This document shows, one piece after another, positions 49,486 to 50,541 of a stretch of DNA of 50,541 nucleotides. Numbering within the stretch: the stretch's first letter is position 1; each line of letters begins with the position of its first letter. The notes beneath the pieces were generated by a model, which saw nothing but the letters and a program-made list of their open reading frames with translations, searched no databases and was not told the origin of the DNA. The DNA comes from Chloroflexota bacterium (GTDB lineage Bacteria; Chloroflexota; Anaerolineae; Promineifilales; Promineifilaceae), in contig JABFFZ010000037.1 in NCBI GenBank assembly GCA_013112725.1, forward strand, positions 1-50,541, written 5' to 3'. The translations under genes and the position numbers were made by a program.

Positions 49486-50484
49486 ATGAACGAGTGGCAA
49501 ATTACCCAAAAACCGGCCTACCTGGCCGATTTCATCGAACTTAACCGGGACTTGCAGCAGGCGGTCATCAACGCCCTGAAGGAGTTGGAGCAAGACCCGA
49601 TCACCCCGCGCGGCGACACCATCAAAAAGATGAAAGGGTATGAGAACGTTTACCGCTACCGGTTGGGTGACTTTCGCCTGCTGTACGCGGCGAATCTGGC
49701 CGCGCGCATGATTCAACTGCTGGCGATTGGGCCGCGCGGCAGCGTCTACCAGCGCTTTAATTTTCCGGGGTGGGATGCGCCGGACACGGCCGTGGAGTTT
49801 GGCCCGGAACTGGCCGCTCAACCGGATTGGCTGGCGCATCCCGAATGGTTCCAGCCGCCCACACCCGAACCGGCCAAAGAGAAACTGCCGCGCAAGCTGA
49901 CGCCAGCCTTGCTGGAAAAGTGGCGCATTGATCGCCAGTACCACGAACCGCTCATGCGCTGCCTGTATGAAGATGACCTGCTCACCATCCCGGAAAACAA
50001 AGTGCCCGCCGACGTGTTGGGGCGGGTGATAGACGCCCTGTACCCGGCCACGGTGAGGCAGTTAGCCGCCCAACCGGATCACCTGCTCTTTGACCCGGAA
50101 GACCTGGCCCGCTACGCCGAAGGCACCCTCTCCGCCTTCCTGCTGCGGCTGGACGAGCAACAAGAACCGCTGACGCATTGGGCGCTGGCCGGGCCGACGC
50201 TGGTGAAAGGCGGGCCGGGGTCGGGCAAGTCTACGGTGGCCTTGTACCGGCTGCGGGCCATTGTGGCCCACCACCGGGCCGAGACGGGGCAGACGCCCAC
50301 GGTGCTGTTTACCACCTACACCAATGCGTTGATCAACTCCAGCCAATCGCTGCTGCGCCAGTTGTTGACGGATGTGCTGCCCCTGAAAGGCAAACAGGAG
50401 CTGCCCAAAGAGATACGGGTGACGACGCTGCACAAAACGGCGCAATGGATTGCCAAACGGAGTGGACGGTCGTTGGCAATCTGA
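49486..50484 (+). pseudogene. RelE-like domain fused to UvrD/Rep-type helicase, truncated
   Basis: 332 residues. Residues 1-80 read KPAYLADFIELNRDLQQAVINALKEL and MKGYENVYRYRLGDFRLLYAA, a RelE/ParE-type mRNase fold. After a middle region comes the UvrD-like helicase start: VKGGPGSGKSTVALYRLRAIV (Walker A), TVLFTTYTNALINS (motif Ia) and VTTLHKTAQWIAKRSG. It then stops at TGA, whereas UvrD-family enzymes need several hundred more residues (motifs II-VI). The stop coincides with the centre of a foldback palindrome at the window edge, so the truncation may be an assembly artefact and the real gene may be complete. Confidence 0.75.
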
Positions 50485-50541
50485 AACGACCGTCCACTCC
50501 GCTTGGCAATCCATTGCCCCGTCTTGTGCCGCGTCGTCACC
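50418..50541. repeat. 57-bp foldback inverted repeat at the window end
   Basis: 50418-50474 is repeated in reverse at 50485-50541, with 53 of 57 matching positions and a 10-bp loop. All four mismatches are C on the plus strand of the right arm. The arm ends exactly at the last base of the window, so it may extend further. Confidence 0.9.

Noticed and set aside
1..50541. tRNA, rRNA, riboswitch or tmRNA genes
   Set aside because: I looked for cloverleaf and T-loop (GTTCRANYC) contexts and saw none that folds; a tRNAscan/Infernal run would settle it. tRNA-Sec and sel genes must lie outside the window.

Overview
The window is dense bacterial DNA (moderately high GC, SD-type ribosome sites such as AGGAGG, mixed ATG/GTG/TTG starts) with no RNA genes that I could see. 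The gene content points to an aerobic or facultative chemoheterotroph: fused transaldolase-glucose-6-phosphate isomerase, GH63 glucosidase, mercuric reductase, class III cyclase, GxxExxY protein and RHS debris. Together with a very frequent palindromic octamer (ACGGCCGT), this makes me think of Chloroflexota (Anaerolineae/Promineifilum-like). That taxonomic guess is inference, not shown by a marker gene. Two in-frame TGA codons with SECIS-like hairpins say the organism decodes UGA as selenocysteine.

Layout. 1-2.25 kb is a graveyard: an IS3 transposase fragment, a broken PsbP-like lipoprotein gene, an IS110 transposase remnant and an RHS tail. 2.3-8.9 kb: DUF3179 lipoprotein and a GAF histidine kinase/response regulator pair on the minus strand, then a glutaredoxin-thioredoxin reductase fusion coupled to a nucleotide cyclase, and a Met-rich membrane protein. 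9.0-14.7 kb: GH63 glucosidase, a second Met-rich membrane protein, a haloacid-dehalogenase-like protein, a glycogen-binding-domain protein, a DsrE-like protein and a membrane-anchored DsbA-like protein. 14.8-19.0 kb (minus): a PadR regulator followed by a FecBCD/BtuFCD-type metal-chelate ABC importer and a THEP1-type NTPase. 19.2-33.0 kb: pentose-phosphate genes (tkt, tal-pgi, gnd, zwf) and nnrE, interrupted by a TauE-like permease, a HAD phosphatase and a divergent mercury module (merR-merA-merE-like on minus, a flavin reductase on plus). 33.0-36.3 kb: a likely operon of a Cys-rich small protein, a deiodinase-like selenoprotein, a TVP38/VTT membrane protein and another flavin disulfide reductase. 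36.4-47.0 kb: a YnjBCD-like ABC transporter whose parts are separated by a halogenase-fold flavoprotein, a 73-bp tandem repeat array, a GxxExxY protein and a YdjM-like protein. It is followed by a double SDR, a YnjF-like CDP-alcohol phosphatidyltransferase and a second selenoprotein (peroxiredoxin-like). 47.0-50.5 kb: decaying genes among palindromic elements, then a RelE-helicase fusion that ends in a 57-bp foldback at the window edge.

The most notable cross-cutting signal is a promoter-like element found seven times between 3.6 and 28.3 kb. It consists of tandem 11-bp repeats starting GTNAC, then a GTTTCC-like box, then exactly 21 bp, then a TATACT-like -10. It precedes DUF3179, the Grx-TrxR/cyclase operon, both Met-rich membrane proteins, the glycogen-binding protein, transketolase and the mercury-region flavin reductase. 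I read it as an undescribed regulon controlled by a PhoB-like activator or a special sigma factor. The second signal is the pair of selenoproteins, each of which would be annotated as a broken gene by a standard caller.
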